A DNA stretch of 64,000 nt from Yoonia sp. SS1-5 (GTDB lineage Bacteria; Pseudomonadota; Alphaproteobacteria; Rhodobacterales; Rhodobacteraceae). The stretch is from contig NZ_CP151767.2 in NCBI RefSeq assembly GCF_038443705.2, positions 3,959,501 to 4,023,500 on the forward strand, in the 5' to 3' direction. The notes below the pieces were generated by a model. It saw only the letters and a list, made by a program, of their open reading frames with translations. It made no database searches and was not told where the DNA came from. The position numbers and the translations under genes were made by a program. Below are positions 1 to 9,718 of the stretch, piece after piece (positions within the stretch are counted from its first letter, which is position 1; every line of letters begins with the position of its first letter).

Positions 1-48
1 CAGCATGATCAGGTTGGTAGCATTTTCCAGCGTCAGCAGATCGGCCAA
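1..48 (-). CDS. TerC-family membrane protein, N-terminal fragment (runs off the window)
   Basis: Only the first 16 codons are inside the window; the gene continues beyond base 1. The fragment reads LADLLTLENATNLIML from a TTG start at base 48. A GGGGGA ribosome-binding sequence lies about eight bases upstream and no ATG or GTG is in frame before it. The opening, leading into a hydrophobic stretch, resembles the N-terminus of TerC/YkoY-type integral membrane proteins, but the piece is too short for a firm family call. Confidence 0.45.
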   Translation of the reverse strand, partial: MADLLTLENATNLIML

Positions 49-127
49 AACGAAGTCCCCCGTCTAATTTTCTTTTATCAACACAATGCATAACGCATCT
101 GGCAGGGCAAGGGTTCAACCCAAGCCC

Positions 128-928
128 TTATTCCCCTTTTGCACGTCGCGTCTTTGGGCGGTTCACCGGTTTGCGCGTGCGGGTGGGCTTGGGTTTGTCC
201 GACAGCCCCAATTGATCACGCACCACGCGCTGCCTGACCTCTTCGACCTCGCCCTGACCAAGCTGGCCAAGTTGGAACGGCCCGTAACTGACCCTGAGCA
301 GCCTGTTTACGGTCACCCCAAGCGCGCCCAACGCGCGCCGGATTTCCCGGTTTTTGCCTTCGCGCAATGAAATGGTCAGCCAGGCATTGGCCCCTTGCTG
401 GCGATCAAAGGTCACAGTCATGGGCTGGTAGCGGATCCCGTCCACCGCAATGCCGTCGCGCAACTGGTCCAGCTTTGCCTCACTGACGGATCCGTTGATT
501 CGAACCCGGTAGCGGCGCAGCCATCCGGTGCTGGGCAGTTCCAGCCGGCGCTTGACCTCGCCGTCATTGGTCAGCAGCAACAGCCCCTCGGAATTGAGGT
601 CGAGCCTGCCGACAGACATCACCCGTGGCAGCGTCTCGGGCAGGGAGGCAAAGACCGTTGGCCGGTCCTGTTCGTCGCGTTCAGTGGTCACCAGCCCCGC
701 GGGCTTGTGATAGAGCCACAGGCGCGGCACGTCAGGTGCGCCGACCTGCTTGCCATCCGCGACGATCTTGTCAGCAGGGGTGACATTCAGGGCAGGGCTG
801 TCAATCACCTTGCCATTCACGCTGACCCGTCCGGCCGCAATCATGCGTTCGGCCTCGCGGCGGCTTGCGATGCCTGCGCGGGACAGGACTTTGGCGATCC
901 GGTCGCCGGGAGGTGGGGTATCAGTCAT
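128..928 (-). CDS. rluB: rRNA pseudouridine synthase, RsuA/RluB family
   Basis: 266 residues. An N-terminal S4 RNA-binding domain (about residues 10-55) is followed by the pseudouridine synthase domain. The family signature GRLDLNSEGLLLLTNDG lies at 107-123, with catalytic Asp110. A basic tail rich in Lys, Arg and Thr (about 245-266) probably helps bind RNA. Members convert one uridine of 16S or 23S rRNA to pseudouridine. The extended basic tail favours RluB (23S) over RsuA (16S), but the target site cannot be read from sequence. It is divergent from tadA, with about 75 bp between them. Confidence 0.88.
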   Translation of the reverse strand: MTDTPPPGDRIAKVLSRAGIASRREAERMIAAGRVSVNGKVIDSPALNVTPADKIVADGKQVGAPDVPRLWLYHKPAGLVTTERDEQDRPTVFASLPETLPRVMSVGRLDLNSEGLLLLTNDGEVKRRLELPSTGWLRRYRVRINGSVSEAKLDQLRDGIAVDGIRYQPMTVTFDRQQGANAWLTISLREGKNREIRRALGALGVTVNRLLRVSYGPFQLGQLGQGEVEEVRQRVVRDQLGLSDKPKPTRTRKPVNRPKTRRAKGE

Positions 929-1004
929 GTGATGCCTCTAAGGTGCAAACAAGCGCATTGCAATTCCCGCTTGTTTTGCAGGATGCAGCGCGGCATCAAG
1001 CAGC

Positions 1005-1451
1005 ATGGTGTTCCGGTCACATATGGATGCAGCACTGGCGCAGGCAAAAGCCGCCGCTGCCCGTGGGGAAGTGCCGGTTGGCGCAGTGATTGCGGGGCCA
1101 GACGGGGTTGTGGCGCAGGCCGGAAACCGGACGCGAGAGTTGAACGACCCCACGGCCCATGCCGAAATTCTGGCCATACGTGCCGCCTCTGCGGCCCTTG
1201 GGCAGGAAAGGCTGACGGGCTATGATCTTTATGTGACGCTGGAACCATGCCCGATGTGTGCGACGGCCATCAGTCACGCACGCATCGCCCGGCTTTACTA
1301 CGGCGCCGCAGATCCGAAATCTGGGGGGGTTGCGCAAGGGCCGCGCATATTCAGCCATGATCAATGTCACCATGTGCCCGAGATCTACGATGGTATCGGT
1401 GGGTCCGCTGCCGCTGATCTCTTGCGGGATTTCTTCGCGGCCCGGCGCTAG
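1005..1451 (+). CDS. tadA: tRNA-specific adenosine deaminase TadA
   Basis: 148 residues, normal for TadA. It deaminates the wobble adenosine of tRNA-Arg(ACG) to inosine, an essential modification. The zinc cytidine-deaminase fold is clear: H-A-E at 52-54 gives one zinc ligand and the catalytic Glu, and PCPMC at 81-85 gives the two cysteine ligands. A second in-frame ATG at 1023 would remove only six residues (MVFRSH); 1005 is kept because related proteins have a similar short lead. It converges with the hydrolase gene only 10 bp downstream. Confidence 0.93.
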   Translation: MVFRSHMDAALAQAKAAAARGEVPVGAVIAGPDGVVAQAGNRTRELNDPTAHAEILAIRAASAALGQERLTGYDLYVTLEPCPMCATAISHARIARLYYGAADPKSGGVAQGPRIFSHDQCHHVPEIYDGIGGSAAADLLRDFFAARR

Positions 1452-1469
1452 GGTCAAGACCCTAAAGCG
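1446..1469. terminator. Hairpin between convergent tadA and hydrolase genes
   Basis: The inverted repeat AGGGTC-AA-GACCCT, with flanking CGCT/AGCG, covers both stop codons. There is no U-run on either strand, so if it terminates transcription it is not a canonical intrinsic terminator. Confidence 0.3.
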
Positions 1470-2133
1470 TCACCTCTTCCATCACCGCAGGCGTCAGAAC
1501 ATTGACGTCGGGCAGCGCGTCGATCAGCGCTTGGGCCGTCTGTTCGAGCAGCGGGAAGGTTTTGTAATGGCAGGGGATCACGGTTTTGAAATCGAAATAG
1601 CGTCTTGCGGCATAAGCGGCCCCCGCCATTCCCATCGTGTAATGCCCACCCGCGCAGAGGATGCCGATATCGGGTTTGTAGAAATCCGCCATCCAATCCA
1701 TATCGGCCATGATGTCCGTATCGCCCGACACATAGATCGTGTGACCATCGCCCGCGATCATGAAGCCTGCCTCGGTCCCCGCATAGGCCGCGCCCACCGA
1801 GGATGAATGTGTTGCCTGCACCATAGAAACCTTGGCGCCATTCAGATCAACCGTGCCCCCTTTGTTGAAATCAATGCTCTCTACACCATCGAAGAACGCG
1901 CATAATTCGGGAATACCGACGATGATGGCACCGGTTTCGGCGGCAATTTCAGCAACCTCAGAGCTGTGATCGAAATGTCCGTGGGTCAACAGGATGTGGG
2001 TTGCACCTGACAGCGCGGCGGAACGCGACGCGTCAGGAAAAGAGGGGTTTCCCGTCAACCACGGGTCGATCAGCAAAACGGCATCTTCCACCGCAATCCG
2101 AAAACTTGCATGTCCAAGCCATGTAATATTCAT
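1462..2133 (-). CDS. Metallo-beta-lactamase-fold metal-dependent hydrolase (UPF0173)
   Basis: 223 residues. The N-terminus MNITWLGHASFRI is typical of the UPF0173/YtkL group, and the metal-binding motif T-H-G-H-F-D-H is at 50-56. Further conserved His and Asp residues follow, including GDTD and a C-terminal H-Y pair. The start at 2133 is chosen because GGAGGG lies six bases upstream and the family begins there; an upstream ATG at 2175 adds 14 unlike residues. Members are cytoplasmic hydrolases of unassigned substrate. Convergent with tadA and divergent from the ceramidase-like gene. Confidence 0.87.
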   Translation of the reverse strand: MNITWLGHASFRIAVEDAVLLIDPWLTGNPSFPDASRSAALSGATHILLTHGHFDHSSEVAEIAAETGAIIVGIPELCAFFDGVESIDFNKGGTVDLNGAKVSMVQATHSSSVGAAYAGTEAGFMIAGDGHTIYVSGDTDIMADMDWMADFYKPDIGILCAGGHYTMGMAGAAYAARRYFDFKTVIPCHYKTFPLLEQTAQALIDALPDVNVLTPAVMEEVTL

Positions 2134-2186
2134 GTTGCCCTCCACTGTGATCTGCGCAGGATACGCGCAAGCCATGGGGGTGCAAG

Positions 2187-2828
2187 ATGGATTGGTCCAG
2201 CCAGATCGACGGATATTGTGAACGGACCGACTTCACCTATTGGTCAGAGCCGATCAATGCGGTCACAAATCTGGCCTTCATCATCGCGGCCATCATCATG
2301 TGGCGCCGCTGTCAGGCGCTTCCGGCCGCAAGGCTGTTATGCATCATACTGTTTGCCATCGGGGTGGGGAGCTACCTGTTTCACACCTTTGCGACCCAAT
2401 GGGCGGCTTTATCTGATGTCGCGCCGATAGGGCTGTTCATTCTGGTCTATCTGTTTTTGGTGAACCGCGACATGGCCGGGCTTGGCTGGGTGCGTGCGCT
2501 GCTCGCCACAGCCTTTTTCCTGCCCTATGCCTATGTTCTGGTGCCGATCCTGAATACGCTGCCGTTTTTTGCGGTGTCGAACTTTTACTGGACGGTGCCG
2601 CTTGCGCTGTTCATCTACGCGGGCTGGCTTGGCGGGCAGACGGGGCGGGGGCTGGCCATTGGCGGGGTGATCTTGTGCGTTTCGATCACGCTGCGGTCCT
2701 TTGATGAAACCCTCTGCCATATCGTCCCGATCGGGACGCATTTTTTGTGGCATTGCCTGAACGGGATCATGCTGGGCTGGATGATCAACGTTTACCGGCG
2801 CCATATGCTTGCGACCGTCCGTCTGTAG
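2187..2828 (+). CDS. Alkaline ceramidase-family integral membrane protein
   Basis: 213 residues with about seven membrane segments. The family pattern is visible: the N-terminal D-G-Y-C-E block (8-12), the S-E-P-I-N motif (about 20-24), a middle FHT...SDVAPIG block with His and Asp, and C-terminal H-F-L-W-H-C. These His/Asp residues hold the zinc of alkaline ceramidases, which cleave the amide bond of ceramides. In bacteria the substrate is uncertain and could be another amide-linked lipid. A GGGGGT sequence precedes the ATG. It stands just upstream of gatC but has no obvious functional link to it. Confidence 0.75.
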   Translation: MDWSSQIDGYCERTDFTYWSEPINAVTNLAFIIAAIIMWRRCQALPAARLLCIILFAIGVGSYLFHTFATQWAALSDVAPIGLFILVYLFLVNRDMAGLGWVRALLATAFFLPYAYVLVPILNTLPFFAVSNFYWTVPLALFIYAGWLGGQTGRGLAIGGVILCVSITLRSFDETLCHIVPIGTHFLWHCLNGIMLGWMINVYRRHMLATVRL

Positions 2829-2868
2829 CGCTAAACGCTGGCCAACAAACCCATACCGGGAGACCCCA

Positions 2869-3156
2869 ATGTCGATTGACACCGAAACCGCCCGCCGCGT
2901 GGCGAAGCTTGCCCGCATCAAGGTAGAGGATGATGCCTTGCCCGCGCTTGCATCTGAATTCAGCGCGATCCTTGGATTTATCGAACAGCTGAACGAGGTT
3001 GACGTGGACGGGATCGAGCCGATGACCTCGGTCACCCCGCAGCGTCTGAAACGGCGTGAGGACGTGGTCACCGATGGCAGTCAGCAAGGCGCGGTGCTGG
3101 CCAATGCGCCCGACGCCCGGGAAGGATTTTTTGCAGTGCCAAAGGTGGTCGAATAA
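2869..3156 (+). CDS. gatC: Asp-tRNA(Asn)/Glu-tRNA(Gln) amidotransferase subunit C
   Basis: 95 residues beginning [19 protein letters not shown], the normal GatC opening. The protein ends with the RxDVV...A...FFAVPKVVE region that wraps around GatA. It stabilises the GatCAB complex that amidates misacylated Glu-tRNA(Gln) or Asp-tRNA(Asn) in the cytoplasm. The ATG at 2869 follows CCGGGAGA. Its stop overlaps the gatA start (TAATG), so the two are translationally coupled. gatB is not in this window beside them. Confidence 0.95.
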   Translation: MSIDTETARRVAKLARIKVEDDALPALASEFSAILGFIEQLNEVDVDGIEPMTSVTPQRLKRREDVVTDGSQQGAVLANAPDAREGFFAVPKVVE

Positions 3157-4637
3157 TGACAGATCTGACCAAACTGACCATCGCAGGCGCCCGTGACGCC
3201 ATGCGCAAGGGTGACGTCACCAGTGCCGAAATTACGGCTGCCTGCCTGTCCTCCATTGCCGATGCGGGCGCGTTGGGCGCGTTTGTTCATAACACGCCCG
3301 AGATCGCGACGGATCAGGCCGCAGCCGCGGATGTGCGTATCAAGCTGGGCGATGCGCCGGATATGTGTGGCATCCCGCTTGGGATCAAGGATCTGTTCTG
3401 CACCAAGGACGTGCCGTCGCAGGCTGCGTCGGGCATTCTGGAAGGCTTCAAGCCGCAATACGAATCGACCGTCACATCGCAGCTGTTTGACGCGGGCGCG
3501 GTGATGCTGGGTAAGCTGAACATGGATGAATTCGCGATGGGCTCGTCCAATGAAACATCCGTCTACGGCAATGCGGTCAACCCGTGGCGCCGGGGCAACG
3601 AAGACACTGCCTTGACCCCCGGTGGGTCTTCGGGCGGTTCTGCGGCGGCGGTAGCGGCTGATCTGTGTCTGGCGGCGACCGGGACGGATACGGGCGGTTC
3701 CATCCGCCAGCCCGCCGCATTTGTCGGGATCACCGGGTTGAAGCCGACCTATGGCCGCGTGTCGCGCTGGGGCATTGTCGCCTTTGCCTCTTCGCTGGAT
3801 CAGGCCGGGCCAATGACCAAGGATGTGCGCGATGCGGCTATCATGCTGCGCACAATGTGCGGCCATGATCCCAAGGACAGCACCAGCGCCGATATCGCCG
3901 TGCCGGATTTCGAGGCCGCATTGACCGGCGATATCAAGGGCAAGACCATCGGTATCCCCAAGGAATACCGGATGGACGGGATGCCGGCCGAAATTGAAAA
4001 GCTGTGGGCTGACGGGACTGCGATGCTCAAGGATGCAGGCGCGATCATCAAGGACATCACCCTGCCGCATACCAAATACGCGCTGCCTGCCTATTACGTC
4101 ATCGCGCCTGCCGAGGCCTCGTCAAACCTTGCCCGGTATGACGGTGTGCGCTTTGGGCATCGCGCCAAGCTTGCACAGGGTGATGGCATCACCGAGATGT
4201 ATGAAAAGACCCGCGCCGAAGGTTTCGGCCCCGAGGTGCAGCGCCGTGTGATGGTGGGGACCTATGTGCTGTCTGCAGGGTTTTATGATGCATACTACAA
4301 CCGGGCCCGTCGGGTGCGTGCGCTGATCAAGCGGGACTTTGACGAGGTCTTTGCCGATGGGGTTGACGCCATCCTGACCCCCGCAACACCGTCAGCGGCC
4401 TTTGGGCTGGGCGAGAATATGGACCCGATCCAGATGTATCTGAACGATGTGTTCACAGTCACGGTGAACCTGGCAGGATTGCCCGGCATTTCCGTGCCTG
4501 CGGGGCTGGATGCGCAGGGGCTGCCATTGGGGCTGCAACTGATCGGGCGTCCATGGGAAGAGGCCGAATTGCTTAACGTTGCCTACGCGCTGGAGGGTGC
4601 AGCCGGGTTTGTAGCCAAGCCTGCCAAGTGGTGGTAA
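3156..4637 (+). CDS. gatA: Asp-tRNA(Asn)/Glu-tRNA(Gln) amidotransferase subunit A
   Basis: 493 residues, full length. This is the glutaminase subunit of GatCAB, of the amidase-signature family. The catalytic Lys lies in [10 protein letters not shown], the Gly/Ser-rich loop [15 protein letters not shown] provides the cis-Ser, and [11 protein letters not shown] provides the nucleophilic Ser. Ammonia released from glutamine is channelled to GatB. It overlaps gatC by one base (TAATG). Composition is uniform with its neighbours. Confidence 0.97.
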   Translation: MTDLTKLTIAGARDAMRKGDVTSAEITAACLSSIADAGALGAFVHNTPEIATDQAAAADVRIKLGDAPDMCGIPLGIKDLFCTKDVPSQAASGILEGFKPQYESTVTSQLFDAGAVMLGKLNMDEFAMGSSNETSVYGNAVNPWRRGNEDTALTPGGSSGGSAAAVAADLCLAATGTDTGGSIRQPAAFVGITGLKPTYGRVSRWGIVAFASSLDQAGPMTKDVRDAAIMLRTMCGHDPKDSTSADIAVPDFEAALTGDIKGKTIGIPKEYRMDGMPAEIEKLWADGTAMLKDAGAIIKDITLPHTKYALPAYYVIAPAEASSNLARYDGVRFGHRAKLAQGDGITEMYEKTRAEGFGPEVQRRVMVGTYVLSAGFYDAYYNRARRVRALIKRDFDEVFADGVDAILTPATPSAAFGLGENMDPIQMYLNDVFTVTVNLAGLPGISVPAGLDAQGLPLGLQLIGRPWEEAELLNVAYALEGAAGFVAKPAKWW

Positions 4638-4677
4638 GCTGCCGCAAAACAAGACGCAGTATGACAGGTGATCGCCC

Positions 4678-5502
4678 ATGAAAACGGGTTTGGTATTTTT
4701 TGCAGGTCTCGTGACACTGGCCGCGTGCACAGAGCCGCGCGTGGTCGAGCCGCCGCGCGGTGTCGGCTTTAACGACTTTGCGCAATTCGAACTGGATCGG
4801 GCCCGGCGCGAGGCGGCATTGTCACGCCCCTTGCCCGGCTCGATCATCCCGCCACCGCAGGTCAATACCATCCCCGGGCAGCCAGCGCCTGCCGCGCCAA
4901 CCCAGACCGGCGCCATCCCCTCAAGCGCGCTGGCCGCGGCAGGGATCGGCCAACAGGCTGCCCCCGCCACAGTGCCGGCCCCGGCCCCTGTTGCAACCGC
5001 GCCGGTTGCTGCGGCCCCAACGCCGCCAGCAAATACGGGCAGTGATCCGTTGCGCAGGCAGGGCGTTGATGCCTCGCCCACAAACGCGCCACCTGTGATC
5101 CAGAATAACCCCAGCCTGTCGGACGAACAAAACTTTGACGCCGTTGCAGGCCGGGAGACGATTGAAAGCGATGCGGAACGTCGCGCCGCCCAGGCTGCCG
5201 CACGCGAACAGGTGCAGCCAACCGCTGTCCCGCAACGCCCCAGCAATACCGGCCCCAATATCGTGGAATACGCGATTAACGCACCGAATCTGAAAGGGCA
5301 GGAATGGTACAGCCGGTCCCTGCTGTCGGGGCAAAGCCGCTTTCAGCGCAACTGTGCGCAATATGCGACACCCGATGATGCGCAGCGCGATTTCCTTGCC
5401 CGCGGCGGACCAGAGCGGGACCGGCGTGGCATTGACCCCGATGGCGATGGCTTTGCCTGCGGTTGGGATCCTGCCCCGTTCAAGCGGGCTGCCGGAAACT
5501 GA
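4678..5502 (+). CDS. Lipoprotein with C-terminal Excalibur calcium-binding domain
   Basis: 274 residues. A lipoprotein signal (lipobox LAAC, Cys17) is followed by a low-complexity Pro/Ala/Thr-rich region (about 60-145) that probably spans the periplasm. The C-terminal 45 residues hold an Excalibur-type motif: an N-C-A-Q-Y segment, then D-P-D-G-D-G-F-A-C-G-W. The paired cysteines and Asp residues are the features of that extracellular calcium-binding domain. The following amidase gene overlaps its 3' end, suggesting a joint role at the cell wall. Exact function unknown. Confidence 0.7.
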   Translation: MKTGLVFFAGLVTLAACTEPRVVEPPRGVGFNDFAQFELDRARREAALSRPLPGSIIPPPQVNTIPGQPAPAAPTQTGAIPSSALAAAGIGQQAAPATVPAPAPVATAPVAAAPTPPANTGSDPLRRQGVDASPTNAPPVIQNNPSLSDEQNFDAVAGRETIESDAERRAAQAAAREQVQPTAVPQRPSNTGPNIVEYAINAPNLKGQEWYSRSLLSGQSRFQRNCAQYATPDDAQRDFLARGGPERDRRGIDPDGDGFACGWDPAPFKRAAGN

Positions 5503-6182
5503 GGCTCACATCACACCCATCACCAAATTGCGGGCCGCGCCGTGGCGTGACAAGCCCCGATATGGTGGTGATCCACTACACCGCCATGCAGTCCGCGCAG
5601 GGCGCGTTGAAGGTTCTGTGTGATCCGGCCAATGAAGTGTCGGCGCATTATCTGATCGCCGAAGATGGCGAGGTTCTGTCGCTGGTGCCAGAGGCGATGC
5701 GCGCGTGGCATGCGGGTGCCGGACGCTGGGGGAAGGTGACAGAAGTCAACAGCCATTCGATTGGGATTGAGCTGGCCAATGATGGGTTCAGCCCGTTTGC
5801 GGCGGCCCAGATGGACGCGCTATGTGCATTGTTGCAAGGGATCATGCAGCGCTGGGCGATCCGGCCGGAACGTGTGATCGGCCATTCCGACATGGCCCCG
5901 GGGCGCAAGATTGACCCAGGGGTCCGGTTTGACTGGCGCAGGTTGGCACGGGCAGGGCTGTCAGTTTGGCCCGATCCTGCACCGCCGGGGGACGTGGCGC
6001 AATTTGCACCAATGATGCGAAGGTTCGGTTATTCCGCAACCAGCGACCCGGACTTACTGCTGGCAACCTTCCGCAGGCGGTTCCGCCCGCAATGGGCGGG
6101 ACCGTTGGATGCGGTCGATGCGGCGATGATTTCCGACCTGGCCGGGCGCTACCCCGTTGACGTGAACGCGGCTTGGGCCTAA
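5463..6182 (+). CDS. N-acetylmuramoyl-L-alanine amidase, AmiD/Amidase_2 type
   Basis: Zinc amidase that cleaves the MurNAc-L-Ala bond of peptidoglycan or muropeptides. The catalytic block begins MVVIHYTAM, with the first zinc His; WHAG and S-I-G-I-E follow, and GHSDMAPGRKIDPG supplies the distal His and catalytic region. A putative C-terminal peptidoglycan-binding segment follows. The start is unresolved. The only in-frame ATG (5463) overlaps the upstream lipoprotein gene by 40 bases, yet homology-like sequence begins near codon 13 (CTG at 5499). A non-ATG start is therefore possible. No signal peptide is visible. Confidence 0.82.
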   Translation: MGSCPVQAGCRKLRLTSHPSPNCGPRRGVTSPDMVVIHYTAMQSAQGALKVLCDPANEVSAHYLIAEDGEVLSLVPEAMRAWHAGAGRWGKVTEVNSHSIGIELANDGFSPFAAAQMDALCALLQGIMQRWAIRPERVIGHSDMAPGRKIDPGVRFDWRRLARAGLSVWPDPAPPGDVAQFAPMMRRFGYSATSDPDLLLATFRRRFRPQWAGPLDAVDAAMISDLAGRYPVDVNAAWA

Positions 6183-6190
6183 CGGGTGGG

Positions 6191-6568
6191 GCGCGCGGAT
6201 GGCTGGATGACCGCGGCGCCTGGCGTCGAGGAAAGTCCGGACTCCACAAAGCACGGTGCCGGGTAACGCCCGGCGGGGGTAACCCCAGGGATAGCGCCAC
6301 AGAGAACAGACGGCCCGGCAGGTCCGGGTCACGGTGAAACGGTGGGGTAAGAGCCCACCGCGCGGGCGGCAACGCAAGCGGCATGGCAAGCCCCACCGGG
6401 AGCAATGCCAAATAGGGACCCCGCGCCTGCAAAGGCTGGGATGCTTGAACCCAAGGCGGTCCGGGTTGGCAGCTAGAGGGGCGTTGGCAACAGCGGCTCC
6501 AGATGAATGGTCATCGGCTTGCGGGTAACCGCAAGACACAGAATCCGGCTTACAGGCTATCCGCGCAA
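6191..6568 (+). ncRNA. rnpB: RNase P RNA (bacterial class A)
   Basis: Catalytic RNA that removes 5' leaders from pre-tRNAs. The conserved core GAGGAAAGTCCGGACTCC is at about 6228-6245, and the 3' conserved part ending in TACAGGCTATCCGCGC is present. Helix P1 closes perfectly: bases 6193-6200 pair with 6559-6566. The internal stretch ACAGAGAACAGACGGCC and the CCGGGT-type P15 region also match. End points are set from P1 and could be off by a few bases. Confidence 0.95.
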
Positions 6569-6578
6569 ATACAAAAAT

Positions 6579-6607
6579 TTGACTTGCATTTTGAAGGCTG
6601 AGACTAC
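6579..6607 (+). promoter_or_regulatory. Possible promoter of the PAS gene
   Basis: TTGACT at 6579-6584 resembles a -35 box; 17 bases on lies GACTAC, next to CCTAAGG, which is only a weak -10. It sits between rnpB and the PAS gene, about 27 bases before the ATG. Confidence 0.3.
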
Positions 6608-6633
6608 CTAAGGTTTAGCGGGAGTATTTTGTT

Positions 6634-7029
6634 ATGACGCTTGATGGATTTACCAATCCGGATGTGAACAGTGCAAAGGCTTTAAGGCTTGCTGATCTGC
6701 GCAACGCGCCTGATTCGGTTGTGCTGCTGAATACATCCGGCCGGATCAGCTTTCTTGGCGGCGAAGGGCTGCCAACGCTGCAGATTGACGACCTGTCGCA
6801 GGTTGTTGGCCGCCAATGGTGGGATTTTTGGCCCGAAGATCAGCGGGTTCAGCTGAAAAAACGCTTTGAAGACGCGCTTGCCGGCCACCCGCAGGAATTC
6901 CGACTGCGTGTTGCGGTCACATCCGGGGACCTCAGAGATCTGGAACTCTCGGTGTCGCCAGTGCCTGGATTTGACGGGAAAAACAGCTCTATCCTCGTGA
7001 TCTCGCGCGATATCACACAAGACGACTGA
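6634..7029 (+). CDS. Stand-alone PAS-domain protein
   Basis: 131 residues made up almost entirely of one PAS fold. The N-terminal part holds LADLRNAPDSVVLLNTSGRISFL, the usual first strands, the centre has VVGRQWWDFWPEDQR, and the end has LSVSPVPGFDG...ILVISRDITQDD. No kinase, GGDEF, HTH or other output domain follows. PAS domains sense small molecules, redox state or protein partners; here neither the ligand nor the partner can be told. GGGAG precedes the ATG. It lies alone between rnpB and rpmG. Confidence 0.75.
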   Translation: MTLDGFTNPDVNSAKALRLADLRNAPDSVVLLNTSGRISFLGGEGLPTLQIDDLSQVVGRQWWDFWPEDQRVQLKKRFEDALAGHPQEFRLRVAVTSGDLRDLELSVSPVPGFDGKNSSILVISRDITQDD

Positions 7030-7045
7030 TTCCATGCCTTTGCGG

Positions 7046-7073
7046 TTGACTTGACGCCGCGCAGGCGTAAAAG
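7046..7073 (+). promoter_or_regulatory. Probable sigma-70 promoter of rpmG
   Basis: TTGACT (7046-7051) and TAAAAG (7068-7073) are separated by 16 bases, about 60 bases before the rpmG start codon. The match is reasonable but by eye only. Confidence 0.42.
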
Positions 7074-7133
7074 GCAGCTTCATTCAGTTTTTATGCGCTG
7101 TGCCACACGGCCCGCAACCAGGAGAGATGAGAT

Positions 7134-7301
7134 ATGGCGAAGCCTACCACCATCAAGATCCGCCTGAACTCCACCGCGGGGACCGGGCATTTCTATGTGA
7201 CCAAGAAAAACGCGCGGACGATGACCGAAAAGATGGTGATCAAAAAGTACGATCCGGTCGTGCGCAAGCATGTCGAATACAAGGAAGGCAAGATCAAGTA
7301 G
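7134..7301 (+). CDS. rpmG: 50S ribosomal protein L33
   Basis: 55 residues: [20 protein letters not shown] at the start and [14 protein letters not shown] at the end, the standard bacterial L33 sequence of the Cys-free type. AGGAGA eight bases upstream fixes the ATG. It is a single-gene unit with its own promoter-like sequence upstream and a good intrinsic terminator downstream. Confidence 0.97.
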   Translation: MAKPTTIKIRLNSTAGTGHFYVTKKNARTMTEKMVIKKYDPVVRKHVEYKEGKIK

Positions 7302-7328
7302 CTGATCCCTTCACTGCGATATTCCGGG

Positions 7329-7354
7329 GGCCACGCGATTTGCGTGGCCTTTTT
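7329..7354 (+). terminator. Intrinsic terminator after rpmG
   Basis: Perfect 8-bp stem GGCCACGC / GCGTGGCC with a five-base loop, followed by TTTTT. It is placed 27 bases after the rpmG stop. Confidence 0.88.
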
Positions 7355-7458
7355 CGTTTCCCGCGCTAGGCTTAGTCCGATGGGAGGGGTGCAGACAGCA
7401 AGCTGCTGCATTTCTGTCGCGGCCACATGGTCACCGAATTGAAGACGGAGCCTGCGCT

Positions 7459-9696
7459 ATGGGAGACAAGCGATCCGGCCGGAAAACGGCCAAGAGCGCA
7501 TCAACGACAACCGACAGCCTGCCGTCATTTCTGACGGCCGCTGATTTGGACGCGCTGCAGGCGGGCCGCCATGGCGATGCATTTTCTGTGCTTGGTCCGC
7601 ACAAAAGCGGCAACCGCCGCTGGATCACCACGTTCCAGCCCGGGGCGACGGGCGTTTCGGCAAATGTCGCAGGCAAGCAAACGCCGTTGGCGCGACTGGC
7701 GGGCGATGTCTTTGCGGCGCCTGTTCCGGGCAAGGCATATACACTGACAGCGACGTTCGCAGATGGCGGCACCCATACGGGGCAGGACCCATATGCGTTT
7801 GGCCCGGTTCTGTCCGATTTTGACAAATACCTGCTGGGTGAGGGCACGCATAAGGAATTGTGGCGCACCCTTGGCGCGCATGTCTGCGTGCATGAAAAGA
7901 CATCGGGGACGCATTTCGCCGTCTGGGCCCCCAATGCAAAGCGGGTATCGGTCATTGGTGATTTCAATTTCTGGGACGGTCGCCGGCACCCGATGCGCAA
8001 GGTCGGCGAAACCGGTGTTTGGGAGATATTCCTGCCGCAGATCGCTGAAGGCGCGCTGTACCAATATGAAATTGTGGGGGCTGATGGCGGATTGGTTGCC
8101 AAGGCTGATCCGGTCGGTTTCGGCGCACAGCATCCACCCGAGCAGGCCTCGGTGGTGCGGGATATCTCTGGCTATGGCTGGAAGGACGCGGACTGGATGA
8201 AGGCGCGTGCTGCGCGCGCGGACCGTACTGCGCCAATCGCGATCTACGAGGTGCATTTGGGGTCCTGGCGGCGCCGGTGGGATGATAACGGGCGCCCCTT
8301 GTCATACAAGGAACTGGCACAGGATCTGGTATCCTACGTCAAACATATGGGGTTCACCCATATTGAACTGCTGCCGGTATCGGAATTTCCCTTTGATGGG
8401 TCATGGGGCTATCAGCCTGTCGGGCTTTACGCCCCGACAATCCGGTTTGGGCCCCCACATGAGTTTCGGGATTTTGTCGATGCGGCCCATGCGGCTGGGC
8501 TTGGCATATTGTTGGATTGGGTGCCGGGCCATTTTCCAACCGATGCACATGGGCTGGCCCGGTTCGACGGGACCGCCTTGTACGAACATGCCGACCCACG
8601 CGAAGGGTTCCATCAGGACTGGAACACGCTGATCTACAATTACGGCCGGACCGAGGTTAAGAATTACCTGGTGGCAAATGCGCTCTACTGGATGGAAGAA
8701 TACCATCTGGATGGATTGCGGGTCGATGCGGTGGCATCCATGCTTTACCGCGACTATTCCCGCGACGAAGGGCAATGGGTTCCCAACAAGGATGGGGGCC
8801 GCGAAAACTACGAGGCGATCGGTTTCCTGCAAGAGATGAATGTTGCGGTTTATGGCGCCGACAACAGCATCATGACCGTGGCCGAGGAAAGCACATCCTT
8901 CCCCGGCGTGTCCCAACCGGTTGATGCGGGCGGGTTGGGGTTTGGCTATAAATGGAACATGGGGTGGATGAATGACACGCTGGGCTATATGCAGCGTGAT
9001 CCGATCCACCGTCAGCATCATCATGATGATATGACATTTGGTATCCACTACGCATTTTCAGAGAATTTCATCCTGCCGATCAGCCATGACGAGGTCGTGC
9101 ATGGCAAAGGGTCAATGCTGACCAAAATGCCCGGCAGCGAGGCCGAGAAATTCGCCAACCTGCGCGCCTATTATGGGTTTATGTGGACCCATCCGGGCAA
9201 AAAGCTGTTATTCATGGGCTGCGAATTCGCCCAGCCCGAAGAATGGAACCACAATGCAGAGCTGAACTGGCACGCGGCAAGCCTGCCGCCCCATGCCGGG
9301 GTTCAGCATTTGGTGCGTGACCTGAATAGGCTGTATCGCGAGACCCCTGCCTTGCACGTGAATGATTGTCTGCCATCGGGCTTTGCATGGCTTTGCAACG
9401 ACCCGGCGCAATCGGTCATGGGCTATGTCCGCTACGGCAATGACGATGACGCGCCCGTCGTGGTCATGTGCAACTTTACCCCGGTGCCGCGTGATGGGTT
9501 CCGCGTCGGCGTGCCAGGCGCGGGCGTCTGGGAGGAAGTGCTCAACACCGATGCGGAAATCTATGGCGGGGGGAACAGGGGCAATCTGGGCGGCGTGCGC
9601 AGCGAGGATGTCGCATGCAACGATCAGGCGGCTTCGATCGTTGTAACTTTGCCACCGCTCTCGACCGTGGTCTTGCGGCGACGGGACGGACACTGA
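7459..9696 (+). CDS. glgB: 1,4-alpha-glucan branching enzyme
   Basis: 745 residues, the usual GlgB size with N-terminal beta-sandwich (CBM48-type) modules and a GH13 barrel. It makes the alpha-1,6 branches of glycogen. The GH13 blocks are visible: [14 protein letters not shown], the nucleophile Asp in [11 protein letters not shown], the acid/base Glu in [11 protein letters not shown], and the transition-state Asp in [12 protein letters not shown]. First gene of a co-directional glgBCAX cluster; the glgC start is about 20 bp downstream. Confidence 0.97.
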   Translation: MGDKRSGRKTAKSASTTTDSLPSFLTAADLDALQAGRHGDAFSVLGPHKSGNRRWITTFQPGATGVSANVAGKQTPLARLAGDVFAAPVPGKAYTLTATFADGGTHTGQDPYAFGPVLSDFDKYLLGEGTHKELWRTLGAHVCVHEKTSGTHFAVWAPNAKRVSVIGDFNFWDGRRHPMRKVGETGVWEIFLPQIAEGALYQYEIVGADGGLVAKADPVGFGAQHPPEQASVVRDISGYGWKDADWMKARAARADRTAPIAIYEVHLGSWRRRWDDNGRPLSYKELAQDLVSYVKHMGFTHIELLPVSEFPFDGSWGYQPVGLYAPTIRFGPPHEFRDFVDAAHAAGLGILLDWVPGHFPTDAHGLARFDGTALYEHADPREGFHQDWNTLIYNYGRTEVKNYLVANALYWMEEYHLDGLRVDAVASMLYRDYSRDEGQWVPNKDGGRENYEAIGFLQEMNVAVYGADNSIMTVAEESTSFPGVSQPVDAGGLGFGYKWNMGWMNDTLGYMQRDPIHRQHHHDDMTFGIHYAFSENFILPISHDEVVHGKGSMLTKMPGSEAEKFANLRAYYGFMWTHPGKKLLFMGCEFAQPEEWNHNAELNWHAASLPPHAGVQHLVRDLNRLYRETPALHVNDCLPSGFAWLCNDPAQSVMGYVRYGNDDDAPVVVMCNFTPVPRDGFRVGVPGAGVWEEVLNTDAEIYGGGNRGNLGGVRSEDVACNDQAASIVVTLPPLSTVVLRRRDGH

Positions 9697-9718
9697 ATTC
9701 TTGGGAGGAGACGACGAC

